DNA of 8,720 nucleotides from an uncultured Eubacteriales bacterium (GCA_902493155.1 CABUOE010000088.1:1-8720); one strand, 5' to 3'. Counted from the first letter of the stretch, positions 1-6,819 are shown. Notes: generated by a model from the sequence alone, not told the origin. Numbers and translations are program-made.

Positions 1-891
1 GAAGTCAGTGCGGTCGGCAATGCCCCAGAGTTCACCCCAGCCGAAGGGGAACATAAACTCGATGTCGGTAGTGGCGTTCGAGTAGTGAGAAAGTTCCTCT
101 TTTTCGTGGTCGCGGAGCTTGATATTTTCTTCTTTGATACCTAAGGACAGCAGCCAGTTTTTGCAGTAGTCCTTCCAGTAAGCAAACCACTCTAAATCGG
201 TGCCGGGCTTGCAGAAAAACTCCAACTCCATCTGTTCGAATTCCCGGGTGCGGAAGGTAAAGTTGCCAGGGGTGATTTCGTTTCGGAAAGATTTACCGAT
301 CTGTCCAATACCGAAGGGAATTTTTTTGCGGGTGGTGCGCTGGACGCTGGGAAAGTTTACAAAAATACCCTGAGCGGTTTCGGGACGCAGGTAGATTTCA
401 TTTTTCGCGTCCTCGGTGACGCCCTGATAGGTTTTGAACATCAGATTGAATTTGCGGATGTCGGTGAAATTTTTCTTACCGCAGTTGGGGCATTTTACGT
501 CGTTTTCTTCGATGAACTTCATCATCTGCTCGTCGCTCCAGCCATTGGGAACCACACCGGTCTGTTCTTCAATAAGCTGATCGGCACGATGACGGGTTTT
601 ACATTCCTTACAGTCCATCAGAGGGTCGGAAAATCCGCCGACATGGCCGGATGCAACCCAGACTTGAGGGTTCATGAGTAAAGCGGCGTCGATGCCGACG
701 TTATAAGGGGACTGCTGGATGAATTTTTTCCACCAGGCGCGTTTGACGTTGTTTTTAAACTCCACACCGAGAGGACCGTAGTCCCAAGTGTTGGAAAGGC
801 CGCCATAAATCTCACTTCCGGGGTAGACGAAACCTCTTCCTTTACAGAGGGTGACGATTTGATTCATGGTCTTTTCGCTATTTTTCAGCAT
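1..891 (-). CDS. glyQS: Glycyl-tRNA synthetase, dimeric type, N-terminal part (runs off left edge)
   Basis: This cytoplasmic class II aminoacyl-tRNA synthetase charges tRNA-Gly with glycine using ATP. The window holds 297 codons of a protein that is usually about 460 residues; the C-terminal part, with class II motif 3 and the anticodon-binding domain, lies beyond base 1. Seen by translation: residues 20-31 contain GFVYPGSEIYGG, typical of the single-chain GlyRS. Two CxxC pairs (CKEC near 94-97, CPNC near 134-137) form a zinc-ribbon-like insertion. RPETAQGIFVNF is near 169-180. Class II motif 2 is near 201-226 (FRNEITPGNFTFRTREFEQ). The start at 891 is chosen because GGAGG (901-905 on the plus strand) lies 9 bases upstream; an internal Met at residue 9 is less well placed. 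The frame is intact to the window edge. It is transcribed alone, away from the surface-protein gene, from a promoter at 924-952. Function is close to certain from conserved motifs. Confidence 0.96.
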   Translation of the reverse strand, partial: MLKNSEKTMNQIVTLCKGRGFVYPGSEIYGGLSNTWDYGPLGVEFKNNVKRAWWKKFIQQSPYNVGIDAALLMNPQVWVASGHVGGFSDPLMDCKECKTRHRADQLIEEQTGVVPNGWSDEQMMKFIEENDVKCPNCGKKNFTDIRKFNLMFKTYQGVTEDAKNEIYLRPETAQGIFVNFPSVQRTTRKKIPFGIGQIGKSFRNEITPGNFTFRTREFEQMELEFFCKPGTDLEWFAYWKDYCKNWLLSLGIKEENIKLRDHEKEELSHYSNATTDIEFMFPFGWGELWGIADRTDF

Positions 892-923
892 TCCTGATTA
901 CCTCCGAATTTGTACTACCTTCC

Positions 924-952
924 ATTGTAAAGAAAATAGAGGGAGAAGTCAA
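924..952 (-). promoter_or_regulatory. Sigma-A promoter of glyQS
   Basis: Reading the minus strand, TTGACT (947-952) and TACAAT (924-929) are separated by exactly 17 bases, an almost ideal housekeeping promoter. Transcription should start near 917, giving a leader of only about 26 bases before the ATG at 891. That leaves no room for a T-box riboswitch, the usual glycine-responsive control of this gene in many Bacillota. Confidence 0.8.
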
Positions 953-977
953 GTAATTTCTTTCCGGAAACAGTGTC

Positions 978-1003
978 AAAAATCCCCCGTTAAAGGGATT
1001 TTT
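978..1003. terminator. Hairpin flanked by A/T tracts in the glyQS/surface-protein spacer
   Basis: A perfect 9-bp inverted repeat (978-986 AAAAATCCC against 995-1003 GGGATTTTT, loop 987-994) has the form of a bidirectional intrinsic terminator. The C run (984-988) could alternatively pair with the G run at 1004-1008. It sits upstream of both divergent promoters, so no recognisable gene ends at it. It may be a relic of a lost gene, or may simply insulate the two units. Confidence 0.45.
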
Positions 1004-1098
1004 GGGGGTGTGGGAATATTTTGCCGGAGTGCATCAATTTTCTTTTTTCAACACACTATTAAAACAAAGGCATTTTTATGTGAAAAATCAGGATTTTC

Positions 1099-1127
1099 TT
1101 TACCTCTTTGGGGAAGTGTGATATACT
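1099..1127 (+). promoter_or_regulatory. Promoter of the leucine-rich-repeat surface protein
   Basis: TTTACC (1099-1104), a 17-base spacer and TATACT (1122-1127) with an upstream TG (extended -10, 1119-1120) form a good sigma-A promoter. The start would be near 1134, so the mRNA has a leader of about 158 bases containing three inverted repeats before the start codon at 1292. AGTGTGA occurs both at the -10 (1115-1121) and in a leader palindrome (1218-1224), so it is a possible operator motif. Confidence 0.6.
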
Positions 1128-1151
1128 ATTTGGTAGGTACATAGAAACAAT

Positions 1152-1184
1152 AGCCGCCCGTTCTTTCTGGGGGAACGGGCGGCT
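1152..1184 (+). repeat. GC-rich 12-bp leader hairpin
   Basis: A perfect 12-bp inverted repeat (1152-1163 AGCCGCCCGTTC against 1173-1184) has a 9-base loop. The stem is very stable, and downstream there is GAGAAAAGTCC rather than a U run, so on the plus strand it is not a standard terminator. Read on the minus strand it is followed by ATTGTTTCT, a poor U tract. It lies in the predicted 5' leader of the surface-protein mRNA and could stabilise the transcript or regulate it. Confidence 0.6.
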
Positions 1185-1217
1185 GAGAAAAGTCCTGATG
1201 ATACAGCAGATGAAGGT

Positions 1218-1244
1218 AGTGTGAAAAATATGATTTTTCACACT
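1218..1244 (+). repeat. Perfect 12-bp inverted repeat in leader
   Basis: AGTGTGAAAAAT (1218-1229) is mirrored exactly by ATTTTTCACACT (1233-1244), with ATG as the only loop. It could be a protein-binding operator in DNA or a hairpin in the leader RNA. Its AGTGTGA half-site recurs over the -10 at 1115-1121. Confidence 0.6.
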
Positions 1245-1245
1245 G

Positions 1246-1272
1246 AAATTTGTTGCAATTGACAACAAATTT
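1246..1272 (+). repeat. Perfect 10-bp inverted repeat abutting the ribosome binding site
   Basis: AAATTTGTTG (1246-1255) is mirrored exactly by CAACAAATTT (1263-1272), with a 7-base loop. The repeat ends one base before the ribosome-binding sequence that begins AAAAGGAATGGTGATTG at 1273. If formed in RNA it would stack next to the previous hairpin and sit directly against the initiation region, a plausible place for translational control or 5'-end protection. Confidence 0.6.
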
Positions 1273-1291
1273 AAAAGGAATGGTGATTGAA

Positions 1292-3178
1292 ATGCAACAG
1301 AAAAAGAAATTATCCCTGTCAGGAAAATTTGGTAAAAAAACAGCGGCTGCCGCTTTAGCTGCCGCGATGGTTTTAGGCGTAGGAGCGACAGGCTCATCCT
1401 TTTTTGGAGAATCGGTCACCGCAGCTACTACGGACAATGTATTTGCAGTCGTACCCTCTTCAGAGTTTGACTCTAAACTCTATGATATCCTCCTAAAAAT
1501 GGCGGATTTAAACGAGGACGGCGAACTTAACGTAGATGAACTCAACGGCATTTCCCGCTTGGACGTGAGCGGGCAGGGGCTGACATCTTTGAAAGGCATC
1601 TCCAGACTGGGCAAGCTCACTTCTTTGGATGCCTCGGAAAACTCCCTGCGCAATACTGATGCGCTGGATGGTTTGACCCGGCTCAATTACTTAAATCTTT
1701 CTCAAAATAAGATTGTTTCGGTGGATGGACTTGCCGATTTGGACAAGCTGAAAGAGCTCAATTTGAGCCACAACAATTTGGACGACGTGGAAGCTCTTTC
1801 TGGTTTGGACGGCCTAGAGACCTTGGACCTTAGTTACAATAACTTGAGCTTTACTTCCGATTTGTCCACTTTGGCCAGCTTGGACAACTTGGTATTGGAC
1901 TGCAATAACATTACCAGAGTGGGAAATCTGCCCACCAGTATGACTACTTTGAGTATGCGGAACAACGCTCTGAGTACACTTGCCGGTATGGAGCGGCTGA
2001 GAACCTTGACCTATTTGGATTTGAGCCAGAACAGCATCTCCGATATCTCCGGTTTGGAAAACCTGACGAGACTCAAAACCCTTTATTTGGATGAGAACAA
2101 GATCAGCGATCTGACCGGTATGCCGGAAGTGTCCAAGTGTGTGATCGGGCTCACCTACAACAGCATTGACATGAATTCCAGCACACAGAAGGCGATTTTG
2201 TCGGATTTGAAATCCGATGGAAACACTTTGACCACGGTGCCTCAGATGGTGAAGGGCTGGCAGCAGGAAGGCGATTACTACTACTATTTTCTGGACGATA
2301 AGGGCACCTTCGCCACCGGAACCCAGGAGATCGACGGAAAAAGCTATACCTTTGACAGCCAGGGGCGGTATTCTGCAAACGGAACAACCGATCCGGAGCC
2401 TGAAAAGCCCTCCACTCCAACCGAGGACCTGAGCGGTAAATGGGTGCTGCAAAACGGTGTGTATTACTTCCAGAAGACAGACGGAAGCAACGCTACTGGC
2501 TGGCAGAAAATCAACGGCGAATGGTATTATCTCGATCCTTCCAATGGGGCTATGAAAACTGGCTGGCTCAACTTAAACGGGACCTATTACTACCTCCATT
2601 CCAGCGGCAAGATGCTGACAGGCTGGCAGAAATACGACACCGCTTGGTATTATCTCAAACCGGGCAGCGGCGAGATGCAGACCGGCTGGCTCCAGCTGAG
2701 CGGCACATGGTATTACCTGAAGGATTGGGGCGGCATGGCGGTTGGCTGGTGCAAGGACGGCAACACCTGGTACTACTTTAATTCTAACGGCAGCATGGTA
2801 TCCAGCCAGTGGCGTCTCACTCCGGACAAATCCACCTGGTACTATCTGAAAGCGTCCGGCGGTATGGCGGTCGGTTGGGTACAGGTCGGAAACGACTGGT
2901 ACTATTTTGACAAAGACGGCTATATGAAGCGCAATTACTGGATCAAGACTTATGACGGGAAAACTTGGTGTTACCTTAAAGACGACGGCGTCATGGCCAC
3001 CGGCTGGAACACCATCGCCGGCGATACCTATTACATGCAGTCCAGTAATGGATACTGCGTGCTGGGATGGAATAAAATCGATGGAAAGACCTATCATTTC
3101 AGTCAATACGGCAAATTAGACCGGAACACGATAATCGACGGATATAAAGTAGACGCAAACGGCGTTTGGGTACAGTAA
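1292..3178 (+). CDS. Secreted EF-hand/leucine-rich-repeat protein with choline-binding-type repeats
   Basis: A predicted cell-surface protein of 628 residues with no enzymatic motif. Seen by translation: a basic N-terminus and hydrophobic stretch (residues 14-32) form a signal peptide, with likely cleavage near the ATG-S or VTA-A positions (33-45). A canonical EF-hand loop follows at 72-83 (D72, N74, D76, G77, E83). Leucine-rich repeats of about 21-22 residues (LxxLxxLNLSxNxI pattern, SDS22/internalin-like) cover about 88-295. Two aromatic repeats lie near 322-360. A Pro/Thr/Glu linker is at 367-378, and about ten GW-x-WYYL repeats (PF01473-like cell-wall or glucan-binding type) fill 383-610. 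There is no LPXTG signal, so attachment is probably non-covalent through the C-terminal repeats. By family, the LRR part would bind protein or glycan ligands. Start 1292 is chosen over ATG 1280 and TTG 1250 because the SD-like AAGGAATGGTGATT precedes it; 1280 lies inside that sequence. It is monocistronic, and the exact role is unknown. Confidence 0.88.
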   Translation: MQQKKKLSLSGKFGKKTAAAALAAAMVLGVGATGSSFFGESVTAATTDNVFAVVPSSEFDSKLYDILLKMADLNEDGELNVDELNGISRLDVSGQGLTSLKGISRLGKLTSLDASENSLRNTDALDGLTRLNYLNLSQNKIVSVDGLADLDKLKELNLSHNNLDDVEALSGLDGLETLDLSYNNLSFTSDLSTLASLDNLVLDCNNITRVGNLPTSMTTLSMRNNALSTLAGMERLRTLTYLDLSQNSISDISGLENLTRLKTLYLDENKISDLTGMPEVSKCVIGLTYNSIDMNSSTQKAILSDLKSDGNTLTTVPQMVKGWQQEGDYYYYFLDDKGTFATGTQEIDGKSYTFDSQGRYSANGTTDPEPEKPSTPTEDLSGKWVLQNGVYYFQKTDGSNATGWQKINGEWYYLDPSNGAMKTGWLNLNGTYYYLHSSGKMLTGWQKYDTAWYYLKPGSGEMQTGWLQLSGTWYYLKDWGGMAVGWCKDGNTWYYFNSNGSMVSSQWRLTPDKSTWYYLKASGGMAVGWVQVGNDWYYFDKDGYMKRNYWIKTYDGKTWCYLKDDGVMATGWNTIAGDTYYMQSSNGYCVLGWNKIDGKTYHFSQYGKLDRNTIIDGYKVDANGVWVQ

Positions 3179-3182
3179 AATC

Positions 3183-3211
3183 AAAAGAGGCTGTAGAAAA
3201 CAGCCTCTTTT
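3183..3211 (+). terminator. Intrinsic terminator of the surface-protein gene
   Basis: A perfect 11-bp stem (3183-3193 AAAAGAGGCTG against 3201-3211) with a 7-base loop and a short T run lies 4 bases after the stop codon. Confidence 0.85.
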
Positions 3212-3222
3212 ATAGTGGAAAG

Positions 3223-3256
3223 AAAAGGCTTCCCATCTGATTTTGGGAAGCCTTTT
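3223..3256. terminator. Bidirectional terminator between convergent genes
   Basis: A perfect 13-bp stem (3223-3235 AAAAGGCTTCCCA against 3244-3256) with A and T tracts on either side can end transcription both ways. It backs up the terminator at 3183-3211 for the surface-protein gene and is the only terminator seen for the AraC-family gene that converges from the right, ending at 3290. Confidence 0.85.
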
Positions 3257-3289
3257 TTCATATGCTGAAATTTTTCTGTTCGGTATTGA

Positions 3290-4444
3290 TTACTCGATCA
3301 TTTTTGCGTATTCTTTCGGGGACATATCATATTCCCGTTTGAATTCGGTGGAGAGATAGGTGGGGGAGCAGTATCCCATCATATCCGAAATCTGAGCGAT
3401 GGTATACCTGCCTTCCCGAATCATTTCCTTCACCTTTTCCAGACGGACCAGACGAATGTATTCCGAAATGCTCCGCCCTACTTTCTGTTTAAACAGGCTG
3501 GACAGATAAGAGGAACTGAGATTTAACTGCTGGGCGAGCCACGGAAGGGTGATGGGGGAGGTGATATTGTCGTGGATCACTTCCATGCAGGTGTCGATGT
3601 ATTTATTATCCACCGATATTTTCAGGGTGGTCGGCGTTTTGGCGGAAGTAGAGTCCGTCAGGATGTTGCGGACAACGGTAATGATGAGCTTCGTCATCTC
3701 GCAGGCGATCATATCGTCGCTGTATAAATAGTTTTCCCGTTCCTCGCCGATGATGCTGCGGATAATCTCGAGACAGCTGTCGTCGGCGGTAAACACCCGG
3801 TTGGAGATACTCTCCGGATGGACGATATCGCCGTCAAAGGTAACGGTCAGGAAACTGAGGGGTGCCTTTCCATCGGAACGCTGCTCATGAAACTGGTGGG
3901 GCGCGAAGAACATCATCTGCCCCTGCTTTAGCTCATAACTCACATTGTCCACAGCGCAGATCATGGTGCCTTTATTGACATAGGTAAACTCCCAAAAGAC
4001 GTGTTTTTCTCCGCGGAAAGAAAACTGTTTGTTTTTTTCTTGATAGAGGATGGTGTACATCGTCTTGACGTTGACGTTGGGGATAAAGCCCGTACCGGTC
4101 AGCGTGCTAGCAGTGGGGGTGATAATTTTGGGACTTTGACTGTAAATATAGTATTTGAGCCGGCTTTCGTCATAAGGCAAAATGGCAAATTGTACATTGG
4201 GACGGATGAGGATCGGTTGGTCTAAGAGAAATTTTTGGGTGATACTGTCCTCGGTCCGGATATAAAGCAGTCCCACACCGCTGATAGGCGCAATGACGAT
4301 TTCGGTATTAAAGTGCCACAGGTAGGATGTGGCGCGGATATCCTCTTCGTAGAGGGTCTGCTGCCATTGTTCATAGGGCTCTAGACTCTGAAGCGGCGTA
4401 CCGAATTGCTTAAAGGTTGCCCGATTGATTTCTTTTAGCAGCAT
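3290..4444 (-). CDS. AraC-family transcriptional regulator with cupin-type sensor
   Basis: A 384-residue DNA-binding regulator. The C-terminal 100 residues carry two helix-turn-helix motifs of the AraC/XylS type: the first near 299-320 (LAQQLNLSSSYLSSLFKQ), the second near 349-371 (ISDMMGYCSPTYLSTEFKR), ending in the family's MSPKEY signature. Residues about 140-215 form a beta-rich cupin-like sensor (a GQMMFFAPHQFHE segment near 175-187), the usual ligand-binding region for sugars or related effectors. About 110 further residues lie in front of it. These start LKEINRATFKQFGT and loosely resemble the opening of DUF4867/ureidoglycolate-lyase-like cupins, which is a tentative reading. The start has GGAGG 7 bases upstream (4452-4456). 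It has its own promoter (4483-4512). The ligand and targets cannot be told; no sugar-use operon is present in the window, and the surface-protein gene is the convergent neighbour. Confidence 0.9.
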   Translation of the reverse strand: MLLKEINRATFKQFGTPLQSLEPYEQWQQTLYEEDIRATSYLWHFNTEIVIAPISGVGLLYIRTEDSITQKFLLDQPILIRPNVQFAILPYDESRLKYYIYSQSPKIITPTASTLTGTGFIPNVNVKTMYTILYQEKNKQFSFRGEKHVFWEFTYVNKGTMICAVDNVSYELKQGQMMFFAPHQFHEQRSDGKAPLSFLTVTFDGDIVHPESISNRVFTADDSCLEIIRSIIGEERENYLYSDDMIACEMTKLIITVVRNILTDSTSAKTPTTLKISVDNKYIDTCMEVIHDNITSPITLPWLAQQLNLSSSYLSSLFKQKVGRSISEYIRLVRLEKVKEMIREGRYTIAQISDMMGYCSPTYLSTEFKREYDMSPKEYAKMIE

Positions 4445-4482
4445 CTCAATTCCTCCTCACTGTTTTTGTAATCCTTTTCTTC

Positions 4483-4512
4483 ATACTACCGTATTTTTTG
4501 TGCCGATGTCAA
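4483..4512 (-). promoter_or_regulatory. Promoter of the AraC-family gene
   Basis: On the minus strand a perfect -35 TTGACA (4507-4512) and a -10 TAGTAT (4483-4488, 4 of 6) are separated by 18 bases. The start would be near 4476, a leader of about 32 bases. It lies downstream of the alr terminator, so the regulator is a separate unit from alr. Confidence 0.65.
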
Positions 4513-4565
4513 GGCAAAAACCGTGAATTTTATGGACAAAACTCGGGAAATGATGGAAAATCTCC

Positions 4566-4599
4566 AAAAATACCAGCAACGATTTTTACCGTTTGCCGG
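4566..4599 (-). terminator. Intrinsic terminator of alr
   Basis: On the minus strand CCGGCAAACG (4590-4599) pairs with CGTTGCTGG (4573-4581), with one G-U pair and one bulged A. The loop is 8 bases and UAUUUUU (4566-4572) follows. It starts about 10 bases after the alr stop codon. Confidence 0.6.
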
Positions 4600-4608
4600 C
4601 GTTTCTTT

Positions 4609-5790
4609 TTATTCTCCCACGATATAGTCGATGATTCCAACAGTTTTTTCATCCTTTCGGTAGACCCTTGGGACTCTCCGGCTGATCAGGCAGGCCAGCT
4701 CATAGTGAATGGTGCCGGCGATTTCCGCCAGCTCCCCAAAGGTAACCTGACAGTTGCCGTCCGCTCCGACGACAGTGGCGATATCTCCGGCTTTGACGTC
4801 GGGAATATCGGTCACGTCCAGCATAAGCTGATCCATACAGATGGATCCGACGATTTTCGCGTACTGTCCGCGGACGATCATCCTCCCTTTGTCCGCAAAC
4901 GCCCGGAGATAACCGTCTGCATAGCCGATGGGGACAGTTGCCAGCCGCATTTCCCTCTCGGCGGTGAAACGTCGGGAATAACTGATGCAGTCGCCCTTAT
5001 GTACCGTTTTTACCATGGAAATAGCGGAACGGATGGACATGACCGGCTTGAGGGGAATGGCACAGCCAGGAAGGGTATCCAGTGAAAGCCCGTAGAGAAT
5101 GACGCCCACCCGTGCCATATCGTAATGACAATCCCGGTAATTGAGGACACCGGCGGAGTTTTGCAGGTGCTTTACATCGAAATGGATACCCTGCTGCTCC
5201 AAAACGGCAACCGTTTTATCAAAATGCTCTATTTGTTTTTTCGTATAGCAAATGCCTTCCTCGCTGATGTCATCGGAAGAAGAAAAGTGGGAAAAAATCC
5301 CGGTAAAATCCAGATTTGACAGGTTGCAGGCCGAGACCATTTTCTCTGTGGCGATGAAATCTTCTCCCGCGCGGAAGCCAATCCGCCCCATGCCGGTGTC
5401 CAACTTCATATGACAGTTGATGCGGACATCCTCCCGTTTTGCGGCTTCGTTTAGTTTTTGGGCATATTCCAGGGAATAAACCGTCTGAGTGATATGGTTC
5501 TTTGCGAGCTTTCTTACGGCAGAAGCGGGGGTGACGCCCAGGATCAGGATATCGCTTTCTACACCGCTTTTCCGGAGAGAGAGAGCTTCTTCCAGGTTGG
5601 ACACACCGAAGTCCCGCAGTCCCAGGTTTTCCATTTCCTTTGCGATATAGCGGTCTCCGTGACCGTAGGCGTCCGCTTTCACCACGCCCATCATCCGAGT
5701 GGTTTCCGGAAGGCATTTGCGGATCTCGTTTACATTAAAGGCCAGATGATTCAGATCAATTTCAGCCCAGGTTCTCTTTAAAAAATCCAT
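4609..5790 (-). CDS. alr: Alanine racemase
   Basis: This cytoplasmic PLP enzyme interconverts L- and D-alanine, supplying D-Ala for peptidoglycan. The 393 residues are of full family length. Seen by translation: the PLP-binding lysine K38 sits in VVKADAYGHG. The substrate-side motif LDTGMGRIGF is at 130-139 (R136). HLQNSAG is at 208-214 and the PLP-phosphate-side YDMARVGVILYG at 223-234. The second catalytic base, Tyr271, is in CISYSRRF. CMDQ is at 318-321. The barrel and C-terminal beta domain are both present, and no key residue is missing. The ATG at 5790 has only a modest ribosome-binding sequence (AAAGG, about 11-15 bases upstream); no better in-frame start is seen. It is divergent from the SLOG-fold gene, with the two start codons about 98 bases apart across a very AT-rich spacer, and its own terminator follows. 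No partner such as acpS or a toxin-antitoxin pair, often next to alr in Bacillota, is adjacent. Confidence 0.96.
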   Translation of the reverse strand: MDFLKRTWAEIDLNHLAFNVNEIRKCLPETTRMMGVVKADAYGHGDRYIAKEMENLGLRDFGVSNLEEALSLRKSGVESDILILGVTPASAVRKLAKNHITQTVYSLEYAQKLNEAAKREDVRINCHMKLDTGMGRIGFRAGEDFIATEKMVSACNLSNLDFTGIFSHFSSSDDISEEGICYTKKQIEHFDKTVAVLEQQGIHFDVKHLQNSAGVLNYRDCHYDMARVGVILYGLSLDTLPGCAIPLKPVMSIRSAISMVKTVHKGDCISYSRRFTAEREMRLATVPIGYADGYLRAFADKGRMIVRGQYAKIVGSICMDQLMLDVTDIPDVKAGDIATVVGADGNCQVTFGELAEIAGTIHYELACLISRRVPRVYRKDEKTVGIIDYIVGE

Positions 5791-5834
5791 GGTGCAGGCA
5801 ACCTTTCAAACAAATGTTCAAAAATTCATATTTT

Positions 5835-5870
5835 TGTCATAATTATAAGTTATAATAAAATAATTAAACA
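5835..5870. promoter_or_regulatory. AT-rich divergent promoter region of alr and the SLOG-fold gene
   Basis: The stretch is almost pure A/T and holds several -10-like hexamers. Plus strand: extended -10 TGTCATAAT (5835-5843) and TATAAT (5851-5856). Minus strand: TATAAT (5842-5847). None has a convincing -35 at 16-18 bases, so the exact promoters are not settled. The -10 candidates for the two directions overlap, so the two genes may compete for polymerase. Confidence 0.4.
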
Positions 5871-5888
5871 ACCTTGGGAGGATGTTGT

Positions 5889-6386
5889 ATGCGGGAACAA
5901 ACTGTTTCGTTTACCGGACATCGGCCGGAAAAAATCGTTTCGCCCTTTGTGGAAAATTCCGAAGAAGTCAACGCCATTAAGCTGGAACTTCATAACGCTA
6001 TCGTACGCGCTGTCGATGACGGCTATACCACTTTTCTGTGCGGCATGGCAATGGGGGTCGATATTTGGGCTGGTGAGATTGTGCTGGGGTTAAAGCGGCA
6101 GTTTAAGAACTTAAAGCTTATCGCGGTGGTGCCTTTTCCGCAGCAGGCAAACACTTGGCCTCAGGAGTGGCGTATCCGTTTTCGTAATCTTCTGGAGAAG
6201 ACCGACGAAGTGATCATGATCTCTGATCAGTACGATTCAGAACGCTTTTTTGAGCGTAACCGGTATCTCGTGGATCACTCATCCCGGCTGATTGCAGTGT
6301 ATAATCAGGAAAAGAAGGGCGGCACCGCCTATACGGTTCGGTACGCCCGGCAGCAAGAGGTCGAAGTGGATATGATTGCAATCTGA
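5889..6386 (+). CDS. SLOG-fold DUF1273/YpsA-like protein
   Basis: A 165-residue cytoplasmic protein of the DUF1273 (YpsA) group of the SLOG/Rossmann-like superfamily, which includes lysine-decarboxylase-like and DprA-like nucleotide-binding proteins. Seen by translation: FTGHRPEK at 8-15, the glycine-rich loop CGMAMGVDIWAGE at 51-63, VVPFP at 80-84, and NRYLVDHSSRLIAVYN at 124-139 followed by GGTAYTVRYA at 145-154. These form the expected nucleotide or nucleotide-derivative pocket. Length is in the normal range for short members. The start at 5889 is set by GGGAGG (5876-5881) 7 bases upstream; the upstream TTG at 5874 overlaps that site and is rejected. It is a single-gene unit ending at a strong terminator. 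The biochemical role is unknown; B. subtilis YpsA has been linked to cell division and stress, but transfer of that role here is inference. Confidence 0.88.
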   Translation: MREQTVSFTGHRPEKIVSPFVENSEEVNAIKLELHNAIVRAVDDGYTTFLCGMAMGVDIWAGEIVLGLKRQFKNLKLIAVVPFPQQANTWPQEWRIRFRNLLEKTDEVIMISDQYDSERFFERNRYLVDHSSRLIAVYNQEKKGGTAYTVRYARQQEVEVDMIAI

Positions 6387-6395
6387 ATATTCAGT

Positions 6396-6428
6396 AAAAA
6401 TCAGGACGGTGTAGCCGTCCTGATTTTT
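6396..6428 (+). terminator. Intrinsic terminator of the SLOG-fold gene
   Basis: A perfect 14-bp stem (6396-6409 AAAAATCAGGACGG against 6415-6428) with loop TGTAG and a T run lies 9 bases after the stop. The A tract on the left would also let it work in reverse. Confidence 0.9.
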
Positions 6429-6495
6429 TATTCATGCCGTCCGGATGCCTTAGTAACTTCTACTATACTATATTTAGACACCGTTTTCAAGAAAA

Positions 6496-6792
6496 TAATC
6501 CACAGAAAAATATTTTTCTTTTTTTGTGGTGAAGAGGTTGTGGAAAGTTGTTCTGTTTTGTTGAAATACTACCTTTTTTGTATTCATTCCCAATTTCAGC
6601 GACTTTTTGGAAACAAGGTATTACAAACTGTAATTTTTGAAAAAAAATAACAAGTTTTCCACAGTTTCCACTGGATTTTCCACAGAATAAAAAAGTTTTA
6701 TGGAGTTTTTCACATATTCCACATTCCTAGGGAATAACCATAGTAGGTGAGGCGTTTTCGACACTTTTTCTCCACATTCAGGATGTGAATAA
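6496..6792. promoter_or_regulatory. Cluster of DnaA boxes in AT-rich DNA
   Basis: Boxes matching TTWTNCACA exactly are at 6655-6663, 6676-6684 and 6706-6714 on the plus strand and 6784-6792 on the minus strand. One-mismatch boxes are at 6496-6504, 6715-6723 and 6768-6776 (plus) and 6539-6547 (minus). The spacing from 6655 to 6676 is 21 bases, two helical turns, and the 6706 and 6715 boxes abut. About 0.02 exact matches would be expected in 300 bases with equal base frequencies, so four is well above chance even allowing for AT bias. The initiator DnaA binds such clusters at origins, at titration or reactivation sites, and at regulated promoters. No dnaA, dnaN, rpmH or rnpA gene is in the window, so I call it a DnaA-box cluster rather than oriC. 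The region has no convincing gene. Confidence 0.7.
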
Positions 6793-6819
6793 AAAAATAT
6801 GGCTGAAAAAAGGGGGTTG

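Noticed and set aside
1152..1272. Known riboswitch (cyclic-di-GMP, SAM, glycine) in the surface-protein leader
   Set aside because: No conserved aptamer core sequences were seen; only simple palindromes are present.
2573..3106. 177-codon minus-strand open frame opposite the surface-protein repeats
   Set aside because: It is a shadow of the repetitive C-terminal coding sequence, with no ribosome binding site and no recognisable domain.
6496..6792. Calling this the chromosomal origin oriC
   Set aside because: No dnaA, dnaN, rpmH or gyr genes are nearby, and the small plus-strand G/C samples run opposite to the expected skew switch. It is kept only as a DnaA-box cluster.
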